Translations under genes and position numbers: made by a program | From: Terfezia claveryi | Taxonomy: Eukaryota; Ascomycota; Pezizomycetes; Pezizales; Pezizaceae | Length of the DNA: 64,000 nucleotides | Reading direction: 5' to 3' | Assembly: GCA_015179025.1 (NCBI GenBank) | Contig: WHUX01000013.1 | Coordinates: 310,001 to 374,000 of the forward strand | The notes under the pieces: model-generated | What the model was told of the DNA's origin: nothing | Seen by the model: the letters and a program-made list of their open reading frames with translations, nothing else | Database searches by the model: none | Part shown: positions 1-9,914 of the stretch, in pieces | Position numbering within the stretch: the stretch's first letter is position 1 | Layout: every line of letters begins with the position of its first letter

Positions 1-41
1 CATACTGAATACCACACCGAATACCATAGTTAAGTACAAAT

Positions 42-930
42 ATGCCGAATACCACAGCTCCACGACCATGGACTCGAGGAGAGCTTGAGCACCTTATTGC
101 TTGGATGGAGGATAACCAAGAACAATTATGAGGCAAGCAGGTTGCCTAGCATAAAGAAGTCAAAGAACAAGCATTTACAAATGAAGACCATATTACGGTC
201 AAATGAATCACGGAAAAAATGGGCAATATCAAGAAAGCTTGGAAGGATGCGAAGGGAATGCAGACATGCTCAGGATGGGGGGTCAAGTCTGAGGATAATG
301 AGCAATCGATTAATGATATATTGGAGCGAAAATATCCTTTCTTTTGGTGTTTGGAGGAGATATGGGGGTCACGACCAAATGTATCTGTTATTCTTCATAC
401 CGAATCTATAGCACCTTTTCTCTCTACACAAGAACCTTCGAGTCAAATTCCTCCTGAGCCAACCGAAATACCCTTAGAGCCAATCTCTCTAATACTCACC
501 GAGCCAATCTCTCTAATGCCTTCCGAGCCAATCTCTCCAATACCTTCCGAGCCAATCTCTCGAATACCTTCCGAGCCAATCTCTCGAATACCTACACCAG
601 CTCGAAATTCAACCCCTGCTTCTCCTTTACCGAAGCGTTCGGAGAAACATGACATTAGTGCTATATTAAAGCGAGCTTTTGAGGATAAGCAAGCTGCGCA
701 ATAAGAGTTAGGCTTGAAGAGAATTAAAGCAGAACAGGAGACAAAATTGGAGATTTCTTAGACAGAAAAGGAGATAAGATTAGAGGTCACTAAGATTCAG
801 GCAGATGTACAAGTAAAGCAAATGGAGATATTTGCTCGTCTAACAAGGGATATGGTAGCTTCTGTTCGCGAGGTTCTGGTGGAGGTTCTAGTGAGAGTTC
901 TAGCAGAGGTTCAGTGTTTAGCTTGTAGTA
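42..930 (+). pseudogene. Harbinger-associated Myb/SANT-like protein, decayed
   Basis: PIF/Harbinger elements usually carry a second gene for a Myb/SANT-like DNA-binding protein that helps the transposase reach the element ends. From the ATG at 42 one frame gives a tryptophan-anchored module: PWTRGELEHLIAWMEDN near residues 9-25, AWKDAKG near 68, then FFWCLEEIWGSRPNV near 100, a typical ending of the fungal version. A proline-rich repeat and a Lys/Glu-rich probable coiled coil follow. In-frame stops at 129 (TGA), 147 (TAG), 204 (TGA), 702 (TAA) and 759 (TAG) kill it; all can be explained by C-to-T or G-to-A change. It converges on the transposase at 911. The exact end is unclear: the frame stays open to 1043, while another frame gives a Gly/Ser-rich tail ending near 930. 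The family call is by pattern only. Confidence 0.6.
478..597 (+). repeat. 24-bp coding minisatellite, five units
   Basis: Five tandem 24-nt units each encode an octapeptide of the form EPIS-x-x-P/L-S/T (EPISLILT, EPISLMPS, EPISPIPS, EPISRIPS, EPISRIPT). They form the proline-rich linker of the Myb/SANT-like protein. Units differ by one to four bases, so the array is not very recent. Confidence 0.85.
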
Positions 931-1859
931 AAGTTGTAAGATTGCTAAGCTCATTTCGACATGTAATTCCTGCTTGTTTGGCTACTACATTAGGTTCAGG
1001 CTCTTCTTCTCTCTCTGGAATATTTCCTATATCTGCTTCTTGACGTTCGATTTCTGCTTCTAACTAGGTCTCATCATCTCTTAAGTTATTGAGGATATTG
1101 TGAAGCACAATATAGGCCATTGTCTAATTATATACTCGACTATGACCTCGCTCTTTATTTTCTCTAATACGGATAGGAATCTCATAGAGAGTAGGCCAAC
1201 GAGCTTTGAGTACTCCAAATGCATATTCAATCTTGACTCATGGTATGGAAAGCTGATAATTGAATGCTGCATTAGTAGGCAGTCTTGTAGATAGCTCCTT
1301 GTATGGTGTAATTATGTATCTCTCGAGTGCATAGGCTTTATCTGCTAGAATATACTCCTCTGGATGGAAATATGTTCCGATTGCTCGATAAAGAGTAGTA
1401 GATTTCCATACTATAGAGTCATGTGCACTTGTAGTGTGACCTATAGATACCCATATGAATTGACCATTCCAATTGCATATTGCTTGTAAATTGAAGCCAT
1501 AGTTGTTTTTTCGAGAGAAATAAGCTTCCGGGTCGATTGTAGGCTTATCTCGTAGAACAATATTTGAGCCATCGAGGAAGCCAATACAGTGGCGGAAGAT
1601 ATGATGTCCACTCTCAGTAGGATAGTCCACTGGATGTAAAGGCCAGCGAATATACTCAGGTAGCAGCCTATATAGCAGCTTGATTGTCCGCCAAGTATAA
1701 TTCTATACTGTGCCAAACCCAATATTCAGTGCAATCTGAGTCCTTTCTCGAGTCCCACCCCCTCCTCCAAGCATATAGAGTGCTACGGCAGCCTGTTGAT
1801 ATATTGGCCTAGGACTGCGCCCGGTTTCAATAGCTCTATGGTCCCAATATCCCTCTATA
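911..1859 (-). pseudogene. PIF/Harbinger (DDE_4) transposase, C-terminal two thirds
   Basis: Reading the minus strand from 1859 down to a TGA at 911-913 gives a HARBI1-like transposase core. The first catalytic Asp lies in FLDGSN, the second in SAHDSIVWKS, and the Glu in VKIEYAFGVLKARWP, so the DDE triad is still present. The C-terminal MAYIVLHNILNNL segment is also typical of the family. Three in-frame TAG stops (1703-1705, 1124-1126, 1064-1066) make it non-functional. The N-terminal third lies at 9915-10164, beyond an inserted Gypsy element; when the insert and one copy of the target duplication are ignored, the frame is continuous. Total length would be about 397 aa, a normal size for this family. 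Confidence 0.85.
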
Positions 1860-2356
1860 TGTCACAACCATCCTTTCCTAGCCAGGTTTGAGAGTCAGAC
1901 GGGATTCTGTCCGACTCTCATTATTGTTGATTGATATTGTTGTTATCTCTGTTTCCGAGATAAGGGGTCTCGGAAACCTTATTCCTTTCGGTGGCCTTGG
2001 CCAGGAAGGAAGCCTGTATATATAGCTTGCTCTCTCCGCCCTCTCATTGGATCCCCATCCAATGTCTTGTATACCCAATACAGGACCTTGCCTCTCCCAG
2101 CGCTTGTACACCTCCCTTGTGCACCCCCTTGTCTCGTGAACAGCTCTGTAGCACAGCTGCCTCCCTCCGACACACGTGGCAACTGCCTCCGCATGTCTCG
2201 TGTACCTTGCCTACTGCCTCTCTCGCCCTCACCCTTGCCCCTGTCCTAGCCTTTTCCCCTAGTCGCACACGTAGCGTTCCTATGTGAGTGTCACCCTAGC
2301 CTTGCCCTTGCCCCAACGTACCCCCTGATCGCCTTGTCCCCAGAGCCGTCATTACA
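1860..2356 (+). repeat. 5' LTR of the Gypsy element
   Basis: This 497-bp repeat matches 9419-9914 apart from roughly twenty differences. About half of these are CpG in the 3' LTR and TpG or CpA here. It contains a TATATATAG box around 2014-2023 that could serve the U3 promoter. I could not identify a clear tRNA primer-binding site after 2356. Confidence 0.93.
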
Positions 2357-2392
2357 CTACGTTGGATCTTCTCGACCAACTGGTACGCTGTC

Positions 2393-2619
2393 ATGTCCGG
2401 AACCCCTTCACTCGCTATCAGGTTTCAAACCTGGAGGAACTCCCCTATACCCTTAGGCCTGAATGAATTGAATGCCTATCGTCAAGAGATCATCGACATC
2501 TTCAAGGCCATGGATGCCATCGGGGCCAAACTCGGCAATAGCTTGGCCGTGGCTGAATGGAAACTGAGATCCGCCGATGAAGAAATTACAGTACTCTAAA
2601 ATGACCTCAACAATGCCAC
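2393..2619 (+). pseudogene. Gypsy gag, N-terminal part before the nested insertion
   Basis: The ATG at 2393 opens a gag-like frame (NELNAYRQEIIDIFKAMDAIGAKLG) ending at a TAA at 2597-2599 that probably replaces CAA. The frame then runs to the insertion point of the short LTR element at 2620. Removing the 1791-bp insert plus its 5-bp duplication puts this piece in the same frame as the gag remainder starting at 4411, which supports one original gene. Confidence 0.75.
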
Positions 2620-3261
2620 TGTAAGGAAGTTACATTCCATTTTCCAATGAAATGTAACTCCCGTTACATACTAACTTTTAACTTGATGGAATAAGATATT
2701 ATCAGGCCACCAGTGTCAGCTGGCAGATGATAATAAAGGTATAGTAACTCATGTATTTTATTATAATAATGAGCGTGACTCATTGGAAGGGTCACGCGAT
2801 ACTTGTAGTTCTATTTCCTAGAAGTTTCTAGCAGTTTCTATCATATTGATTTCAAATTATGTAATGGGTCAGATGATGGCGCACTGCCCCAGCACTGCCC
2901 CAGCACTACCCCACTCTGGATAGTATATAGTCCCCTGAATTCCCCTCAGTTGGAGGAGCGTTTAAGTCAGTTCAAGCCAGTGATAGAGACAGAAACAGAG
3001 TAGTAGATATCTACCAATAATAAAGTATTGAGCTATTATATTCTGGGCCCGTTTGGGCCCATCTCCCTCTATGTTTCAATAACAAGTTATAGGCTGGTCG
3101 GGCCTACCTTTTACAACTAGAGCAACAATAGAATATATGCAAGCAAGATATACTTAAACAGAAGCTATAGGTTTCGTGCACCTATAGTTTGCTGTAGTAA
3201 ACTCTAGTACTGCTGCCCAGCAGTAGAGAGTTGGTTATGAAGCATGCTGCCTTATTTTATA
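2620..3261. repeat. Left LTR of the nested short LTR element
   Basis: 642-bp direct repeat, TG...TA. By eye the differences from the right copy are nearly all transitions. A TATATAG motif and AATAAA (both within about 2930-3025) could act as promoter and polyadenylation signals. Confidence 0.9.
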
Positions 3262-3769
3262 TTTTTTAATAGGACATAGTACTTTATTATTTAAGTCTCA
3301 AATAGTAACAATAGCAAGCTTCTATGAAAAGTAATAGACGTATCTACCTCTATTACAATAGTATGAAGTGTTATAACTAAACTCGAGACAAAGAGTTTAT
3401 TATAATAGCTAAAGGTTACAATAAAAAGTACTTGTCAATAGGAAGTTATTAGGTATACAACTTATACTTCAAGATTTAGATACATATTTAAAGACTTGGT
3501 TCCTCTTTGCCAAAGTCAGACTTGGTTTCTCTTCACCAAAGTCAGTACAATTGAATTGGTTACTCAATTGTAAGGTCCCACATTTTCTGGTAATGTGCGA
3601 CAAACTTAATAACTTGTATTGGAAAGGTTGGAGGCCTGACTGAACAGTTATTTATTATTGTATGGTATCAACAAATCTTATCAGTATAACAACATATATT
3701 TAAACAACAACTTGTGACAAGGTAAAGCTTTAATTTTTAAGAGTAGGACTCTCTTTTTTGAGGGAGCCA
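3262..3769. other. Non-coding interior of the nested LTR element
   Basis: 508 bp, AT-rich, with no open frame longer than a few dozen codons. It contains an imperfect 26-bp tandem duplication at about 3492-3543 (GACTTGGTTCCTCTTTGCCA-type units with four mismatches). No gag or pol motif is recognisable. Confidence 0.7.
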
Positions 3770-4410
3770 TGTAAGGAAGTCACATTCCATTTTCCAATAA
3801 ATATAACTCCCGTTACATACTAACTTTTAACTTGGTGAAATAAGATATTATCAGGCCGCTAGCGTCGGCTGGCAGATGATAATAAAGGTATAGTAACTCA
3901 TGTATTTCATTATAATAATGAGCGTGACTCATTAGAAGGGTCACACGATACTTGTAGTTCTATTTCCTAGTAGTTTCTGGCAGTTTCTATCATGTTGATT
4001 TCAAATTATGTAATGGGTCAGATGATGGCGCACTGCTCCAGCACTGCCCCAGCATTGCCCTACTCTAGACAATATATAGTCCCCTGAATTCCCCTCAGTT
4101 GGAGGAGCGTTTAAGTCAGTTCAAGCCAGTGATAGAGACAGAAACAGAGTAGTAGATATCTACCAATAATAAAGTATTGAGCTATTATATTCTGGGCCCG
4201 TTTGGGCCCATCTCCCTTTATGTTTCAATAACAAGTTATAGGCTGGTCGGGCCTACCTTTTACAACTAGAGCGACAACAGAATATATGCAAGCAAGATAT
4301 ACTTAAACAGAAGCTATAGGTTCCGTGCACCTATAGTTTGCTGTAGTAAACTCTAGTACTGCCACCTGGCAGTAGAGAGTTGGTTATGAAGCACGCCGCC
4401 TTACTTTACA
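3770..4410. repeat. Right LTR of the nested short LTR element
   Basis: 641-bp direct repeat matching 2620-3261, followed directly by the GCCAC target duplication and then the rest of the Gypsy gag gene. Confidence 0.9.
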
Positions 4411-5370
4411 GCCACCATCGCTCTGGCCAATGAGCGAACCATGATCCAGACCCTCAACCGCGCTATGGCCACTATGTTGGCAACCCCACCCTCCACACCA
4501 ACCACCAAAACCGAAAGTATTCCAACCCCCCCCAAATTCAATGGGGATAGGGCTCACCTCCGAGCCTAGAAGAACTTGGTAAACCTCAAACTTAATGGGG
4601 ACTCAGCCAGATTCCCATCCGAGCAACACCGATTGGCTTATGTTTTTGCCCTGCTGGAGGGTAAGGCAGTAGATCAAATCCAGCCATATGTCCTTGACAC
4701 TGGGATTAAGCTGGATGGCATTCCGGCACTCTTCGCTATTCTAGACAGGGCTTTTGGGGACCCCGATGCTGTGGGCACGGCTAGCCGAGCCCTCCGAGCC
4801 CTGAAACAACGCAATTCGGATCTGTCTACATATGTGGCAGAGTTTTCTAGGCTGGCAGCAGAAGTATTGTGGAACGACTAGTCAAAGCTCGAGCAGTTCT
4901 AGAAGGGACTGAATAACGACCTTCAACAAGCCATGGTCACCCTCCCAGAGACCAAGAGTCTCGATGAATTAATTTACCAGGCATCCAGGGTGGAACAACG
5001 GATGGCTAGGTTGAGACACTGCCTTACCTTCCACCCTGCCACCCGCTCACCTCAGCAACCACAGCAACACCAACAATAGCAACCGACCCCCAAGCCTGCC
5101 CAAGTTCCGGCCTCGGCCAACAAACCCGCGCACCCCTCTCTCGTGGCAGGTGGTGCCACGCCTATGGACCTATCTGCAGGTAGGCCATGGTTAACCCAGG
5201 AGGAGAGAGATCGCCGCCGAATGAACGGGCTGTGCATAGCATGCGGAAAAGGGGACCATTTTATTGTGGCATGTCCCCTCCTCAAAAACCGCTCGATGTC
5301 TACACACGCCATCTCCAAATCCAGGATCGAGGAGGTTGATGAGTCGGGAAAAGCCCTGTCCCTTGCCTAG
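4411..5370 (+). pseudogene. Gypsy gag, C-terminal part with CCHC zinc knuckle
   Basis: The frame continues from 2619 through a capsid-like region (RLAYVFALLEGKAVDQIQPY, then AILDRAFGDPDAVGTASRAL), as in retrotransposon gag proteins. A nucleocapsid zinc knuckle follows, CIACGKGDHFIVAC (C-x2-C-x4-H-x4-C), at about 5233-5274. Premature TAG codons interrupt it at 4567, 4879, 4900, 5077 and 5368. Each is explained by a single transition from TGG or CAG. The product would form the particle shell and bind element RNA. Confidence 0.85.
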
Positions 5371-5411
5371 TTACTGACACTAGTAAGGGACCTGCCCAGG
5401 GCCACTTATCT

Positions 5412-5912
5412 TTGTCTGCGTTTTCCTTGCCTGCACCTATGTCTGTTGATGAATCTCACTTGTTTGGCGAGCATTTTGTAGTACCAATAACTGTTAAATT
5501 CAATAGTAAAACAGTGGTAACATCAGCTTTCATCGATTGTGGTACTTCGGGAATTGCATTCATTGATCAGGCCTTCGTCAGTAAAAATTCTATACCAACC
5601 TCGAAGTTAAAGACCCCCCGCCTTCTCAACGTCATTGATGGCTGCCCTATCTCTTCTGGGGCTATTACTGACCTCGCGTGTCTGCCCAGTACCATTGGAG
5701 ACCATTTGGAGGACCTCCCAATGTTTGTGACCAAACTAAAATATCCAATTGTGCTTGGGATCCCCTGGCTTAGAATGTATGATGTGTCAGTCAGCTTCGG
5801 CTTATACATCTTGCAATTCAACAGCCATTATTGCAGAAAAAACTGTGGAGGTCCAAAAATCACCGTCACAGGACTATGCGTATTACCACCCCCGATAATC
5901 CACCCAGCCTAG
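5412..5912 (+). pseudogene. Gypsy aspartic protease region
   Basis: The active-site motif AFIDCGTSG occurs near residue 42, and the distal flap/ILG-like motif PIVLGIPWL near residue 114, as in Ty3/Gypsy proteases with a Cys variant of the D-S/T-G motif. It would cleave the Gag-Pol polyprotein. It lies in a different frame from the gag piece that ends at 5370, so a frameshift separates them, either programmed or, more likely, mutational. Confidence 0.8.
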
Positions 5913-5945
5913 GTGGTACACCAGCCCACACATATCAATGCTGCC

Positions 5946-6050
5946 CACTCCCCGGTTACCCCTGTTCCCCCTGTTCCCCCTGTTTCCCCTGTTCCCCTGT
6001 TTCCCCTATTCCCCCTGTTTCCCCTGTCCCCTCTGTCCCTCTAGCGACTC
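5946..6050 (+). repeat. C-rich minisatellite in the protease-RT linker
   Basis: Imperfect tandem array of an 8-10-bp unit (CCCCTGTT and variants), coding for Pro/Val-Ser repeats in one frame. It sits in the flexible linker between protease and reverse transcriptase. Confidence 0.8.
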
Positions 6051-6059
6051 CAAAACCCC

Positions 6060-7595
6060 TAAACGTTAGCTTTATTGGGGCAGGGGCTTTCGCTTACCTC
6101 ACCAGGAGGCACAAGCTGAAGGCACATGCTCTCTCCATACATAAAGTGAACCTAGAGATTAACAAGACGAGATCCAAGGAGGAGTGGAAATCCATGGTTC
6201 TGGGGGAATACCATGAATTCATTGACCTGTTCTCGGAAAAAGCAGCAGAAAAGCTTGCCCCCCATCAACCATACGACCACACAATCCCACTGGTGGAAGG
6301 AAAGACCCCCCCTTATGGACCTCTTATGGGATGTCCCGAGTGGAACTGGAAGCTCTGAAAAAGTATCTGGAAGAAAACCTCAACAAGAGCTTCATTCGCT
6401 ACAGCTCCTCCCCAGCGGGTGCTCCTGTGCTGTTCGTGAAGAAGTCGGACGGCTCTCTTCGGTTGTTTGTTGATTATCGTGGCCTGAACGAGATAACGGT
6501 TAAGAACAGATACCCCTTGCCCCTGATCCAGGAGACATTAGCCAGACTTTCCAAGGCAAAATGGTTCACCAAATTGGATCTGAGAGGGGCATACAACTTG
6601 GTACGAATTGCTGAGGGGGAGGAGTGGAAAACTGCCTTCCGGACACGATATGGCCATTTTGAGTATAACGTGATGCCTTTCGGCCTAACCAACGCCCCAC
6701 CTCTTTTCAGCACTTTATCAATGACACTCTGCGGGACTTTCTGGATATATTCTGCACCGCCTACCTGGACGATATCCTCATCTACTCAGATACTTTAGCG
6801 GAACATAAGATCCACGTCCGACAAATACTGGAGAAGTTGGAGGGAGCTAGGTTGTATGTGAAGCCGGAAAAGTGTGAGTTCCATATGCAGGAGGTTAAGT
6901 ATCTAGGGTTGATCATCACTACAGAAGGTATTAGAATGGACCCCGCCAAGGTCACCACCATTCAGGAGTGGAAAGTCCCAGCAAATCTCAGGGATGTTCA
7001 GGCCTTCCTGGGATTCGCCAACTTTTACCGATGGTTCATTCTAGAGTATTTCAAGATCGTGGCCCCCCTCACAGCCCTGACCAAAAAGGACTGGCGATTC
7101 CACTGGAGTCCAGAAGCCCAATCCGCCTTCCAGAACCTTAAGGAAGCCTTCTGCTCAGCACCAATCCTGGCCCACTTTGACCCAGACAGCGAATGTATCA
7201 TGGAAACTGACGCCTCCGACTATGTCTCCCTGGGATCTTGTCTCAGTATGTCAATGGGATCCTCCACCCCTGTAGCCTACTTCTCGAAAAAACACTCTCC
7301 GCTGAGTGCAACTACGAGATCTATGACAAAGAGCTGATGGCCATCGTGCGAGCGTTCGAAGAATGAAGGCCACATCTGGAGTCAGCCAAGGGGATCATCG
7401 AGGTATTATCTGACCACAAAAACCTTGAGTATTTTACAACTACCAAGCTGCTTAACCGAAGGCAAGCTAGGTGGTCAGAGTTCTTATCTCGGTTCAACTT
7501 CAAGATCAGATACCGGCCAGGAAAGGCTGGAGGCAAGCCCGATGCATTAACTCGGAGATCAGGAGATCTCCCTAAAGGGGGGATGAAAGGCTAAA
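6060..7595 (+). pseudogene. Gypsy reverse transcriptase and RNase H
   Basis: The typical entry motif [15 protein letters not shown] leads into the reverse transcriptase. Palm motifs are [21 protein letters not shown] and the catalytic [10 protein letters not shown]; the last is in another frame, reached after a one-base shift near 6705. A further shift occurs near 6330. The thumb/connection has [14 protein letters not shown]. RNase H begins at METDASDYV and continues, after a shift near 7300, as [17 protein letters not shown], followed by a TGA at 7364 in place of Trp, then [10 protein letters not shown]. All catalytic motifs are recognisable, so only the reading frame is broken. Function: copying element RNA into DNA. 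Confidence 0.9.
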
Positions 7596-7659
7596 ATACC
7601 AAAATCAGGTGGTATTGAAGCTCGAAAACCTTGACCTGGCAGCCAATGTCCTTGCTGAA

Positions 7660-7775
7660 GCTGAGGCGAGGCTGATGCGGAAGCTGAGGCTGAGGCTGAT
7701 GCGAAGCTGAAGCTGAGGCTGAGGCCGATGCGGAAGCTGAGGCTGAGGCCGATACGGAAGCTGAGGCTGAGGCTG
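7660..7775 (+). repeat. GCTGAG-type tandem repeat in the RNase H-integrase linker
   Basis: Tandem hexamers GCTGAG/GCTGAT/GCGGAA arranged in higher-order units of about 24 bp. They encode alternating Ala-Glu/Ala-Asp or Arg-Leu repeats depending on frame. Length changes here would shift the downstream integrase frame. Confidence 0.85.
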
Positions 7776-7789
7776 ACCTCCGACAACTA

Positions 7790-9215
7790 GTGAGACAGGT
7801 ATATATGGATGACCCCCTGGCCAAGGAAATTATTACCGCAGTGGATTCTGGCCAGCGCCGCCACTCCAAGATCTCCCTAGCCGAGTGTACTGTCCAGGAA
7901 GGCCTCCTCTACCACCTCGAATGGCTATATGTGCCGGAAGGAGAGCTGTGTCTTCGATTGATCAAGGAACACTATGACAGCCTGGTTGCAGGTCACCCTG
8001 GAGTGGCCAAAACGTTAGAGCTTCTGGCCAGGGAATACACATGGATTGACCAACGGAAGGACATGGAGCGGTACGTACGGAACTGCCATGTTTGTAAGCG
8101 TGCTAAGCCTGTCCGCCATACCCCGTATGGGACCCTGAAACCTCTGGATATCCCTGATTGGCCATGGCTGCACCTGACTATGAACTTCGTGACAGGGTTG
8201 CCAGAAGATTCGAGGTTCAATGCCATCTTGATGGTGGTAGATCGGTTAACGAAAATGAGGCATGTTATACCTTGCCGGGACACCTGCTCACCCCAGAGTT
8301 AGCCAATTTCTACCTCAATAATGTATTCCGGTATCATGGCCTCCCCGAATCCATCGTATCCGACCGCAGCCCTCAGTTCACCTTAGAATTCTGGTAAGCC
8401 TTCTGTGAGCTTTTGGGGATCAAAGTGCGTTTGTCAACTGCATACCACCCCCAGATGGATGGCCAATCGGAGAGGATGAATGCCATTATGGAGCAATATC
8501 TGTGGGCCTTTGTTGACTACCAGCAGGATAACTGGGTTTCGTTGCTGGCCACCTGTGAATTCGCCGCGAACAACCAGTTCTCGGAATCCTCCAAAACCTC
8601 GCTTTTCCTGCTAACTACGGTTGGCACCCCCGGTTTATAGATGCCCTGACGCCCCTGCAAAAAGCCAAAAAAGATGCCCCGGCCAAGGAGTTCGCAGCTG
8701 GGATTGCTGAGCTCCACTCTACCCTGAAAGCTGAGCTGGGATATGCACAAGCCAGGCAAGCCGAGTATGCCAACGGATCACGGTTGCCAGCCCCCAGATA
8801 TCAACCAGGGGACAAGGTGTAACTCTCCAGCCAGCACTTCCGGACAGAATGGCCATCTCACAAGCTAGACCACAAGTTCCTGGGTCCATTCGAGGTGTTG
8901 GCTGCTATGGGCACTCACGCCTACCGATTGAGGTTCCCCAAGGACATCAAACGACACCCAGTCGTCCATGTCTCCAAGATCGAGCCTGCCGCTAGCGACC
9001 CTCTGCCAGGCCAGGAACACCCCCCACCTCCTCCTGTAGTTATCGAAGGTGAGGAGGAATGGGAGGTGGAGGAAGTGCTGGACTCCCGAAGAAGATATGG
9101 GCACCTGCAATATAAGGTCAAATGGTTGGGGACGAGGAGACGACCTGGCAACCAGCCGAAGATCTAGAAAACGCACAGGACTTGGTCACCCTGTTCCACC
9201 AGCGTTACCCCGGAA
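7790..9215 (+). pseudogene. Gypsy integrase with C-terminal chromodomain
   Basis: The HHCC zinc module is visible as HYDSLVAGHPGVAKT and CHVCKRAKP. The catalytic core has [10 protein letters not shown], where the first catalytic Asp is replaced by Asn, then VSDRSPQF with the second Asp, and HPQMDGQSERMN with the Glu. Frameshifts fall near 8283 and 8612, and stops at 8395 (TAA for CAA) and 8820 (TAA for TGG). The C-terminus has a chromodomain-like segment, EWEVEEVLDSRRRYGHLQYKVKW, continued in another frame from about 9122 as TTWQPAEDLENAQDLV. In chromoviruses this domain steers integration to marked chromatin. The Asn alone would be expected to abolish integration. Confidence 0.9.
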
Positions 9216-9405
9216 ACCCCGCCCCGCCCAATAATGTTCTTGTCGTCCTGGAATTGGTTATTAGGGTTGTTATTGTCATTGTTGTCATGGTTATTGTTGG
9301 TACGTACTTCCGGCGTTGGGGTTGTGTTATGGGTTATTGGTTATTCGCCTGTCTTGTTTGTTTGTTTTTTTTCGCCTTGCCTTGCGTCGCTGGGGCTCCG
9401 AGCCT

Positions 9406-9418
9406 AAAGGGGGGATAG
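9406..9418 (+). other. Polypurine tract before the 3' LTR
   Basis: AAAGGGGGGATAG directly precedes the TG of the 3' LTR, the expected place for the plus-strand primer. A similar stretch at 7571-7580 lies inside pol and may be a central copy or chance. Confidence 0.75.
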
Positions 9419-9914
9419 TGTCACAACCGTCCTTTCCTAGCCAGGTTTGAGAGTCAGACGGGATTCCGTCCGACTCTCGTTATTGTTGATTGATATCGTT
9501 GTTATCTCTGTTCCCGAGATAAGGGGTCTCGGGAACCTTATTCCTTCCGGTGGCCTTGGCCAGGAAGGAAGCCTGTATATATAGCTTGCTCTCTCCGCCC
9601 TCTCGTTGGATCCCCATCCAACGTCTTGTATACCCAATACAGGACCTTGCCTCTCCCAGCGCTTGTGCACCTCCCTTGTGCACCCCCTTGTCTCGTGAAC
9701 AGCTCTGTAGCACAGCTGCCTCCCTCCGACACACGCGGCAACTGCCTCCGCGTGTCTCGTGTCCCTTGCCCACTGCCTCTCTCGCCCTCGCCCTTGCCCC
9801 CGTCCTAGCCTTTTCCCCTAGTCGCACACGTAGCGTTCCTACGTGAGTGTCACCCTGGCCTTGCCCTTGCCCCGGCGTACCCCTGGTCGCCTTGTCCCCA
9901 GAGCCGTCGTTACA
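9419..9914 (+). repeat. 3' LTR of the Gypsy element
   Basis: 496-bp direct repeat of 1860-2356. It keeps CpG at most positions where the 5' LTR has TpG or CpA, so it looks less decayed. It is followed by the target duplication CTGTA. Confidence 0.93.

Larger units (their letters stand above)
2620..4410. mobile_element. Short non-coding LTR element (TRIM-like) nested in Gypsy gag
   Basis: Two direct repeats of 642 bp (2620-3261) and 641 bp (3770-4410), both starting TGTAAGGAAG and ending in CTTATTTTATA or CTTACTTTACA, flank a 508-bp interior without coding capacity. The 5-bp sequence GCCAC occurs on both sides (2615-2619 and 4411-4415) as target duplication. The interior ends in a purine-rich stretch (TTGAGGGAGCCA) that may be the polypurine tract. 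With LTRs longer than the interior this is a non-autonomous, terminal-repeat-in-miniature type element or a deletion derivative. The LTR style suggests a Copia relation, which is inference. Orientation cannot be fixed without coding sequence. Confidence 0.9.
1860..9914 (+). mobile_element. Ty3/Gypsy chromovirus-type LTR retrotransposon, full length but decayed
   Basis: The element is bounded by LTRs of 497 and 496 bp that start TGTCACAACC and end in TTACA. It is flanked by a 5-bp target duplication, CTATA on the left (1855-1859) and CTGTA on the right (9915-9919), one transition apart. Internal order is gag (zinc knuckle), protease, reverse transcriptase, RNase H, integrase, chromodomain, which is the Ty3/Gypsy chromovirus order. 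A polypurine tract precedes the 3' LTR. It is inserted in a Harbinger transposase gene and is itself interrupted by another LTR element at 2620-4410. Frameshifts and stops in every domain mean it cannot be autonomous. Confidence 0.93.

Noticed and set aside
2597..5370. TAG read as a sense codon in the transposons
   Set aside because: The host genes here use normal stops, and frameshifts, TGA and TAA also interrupt the same elements, so decay explains the data better than recoding.
7571..7580. Second polypurine tract as a central priming site
   Set aside because: The A/G run lies in a coding stretch (DLPKGG) common in this position and a central tract cannot be shown from one sequence.
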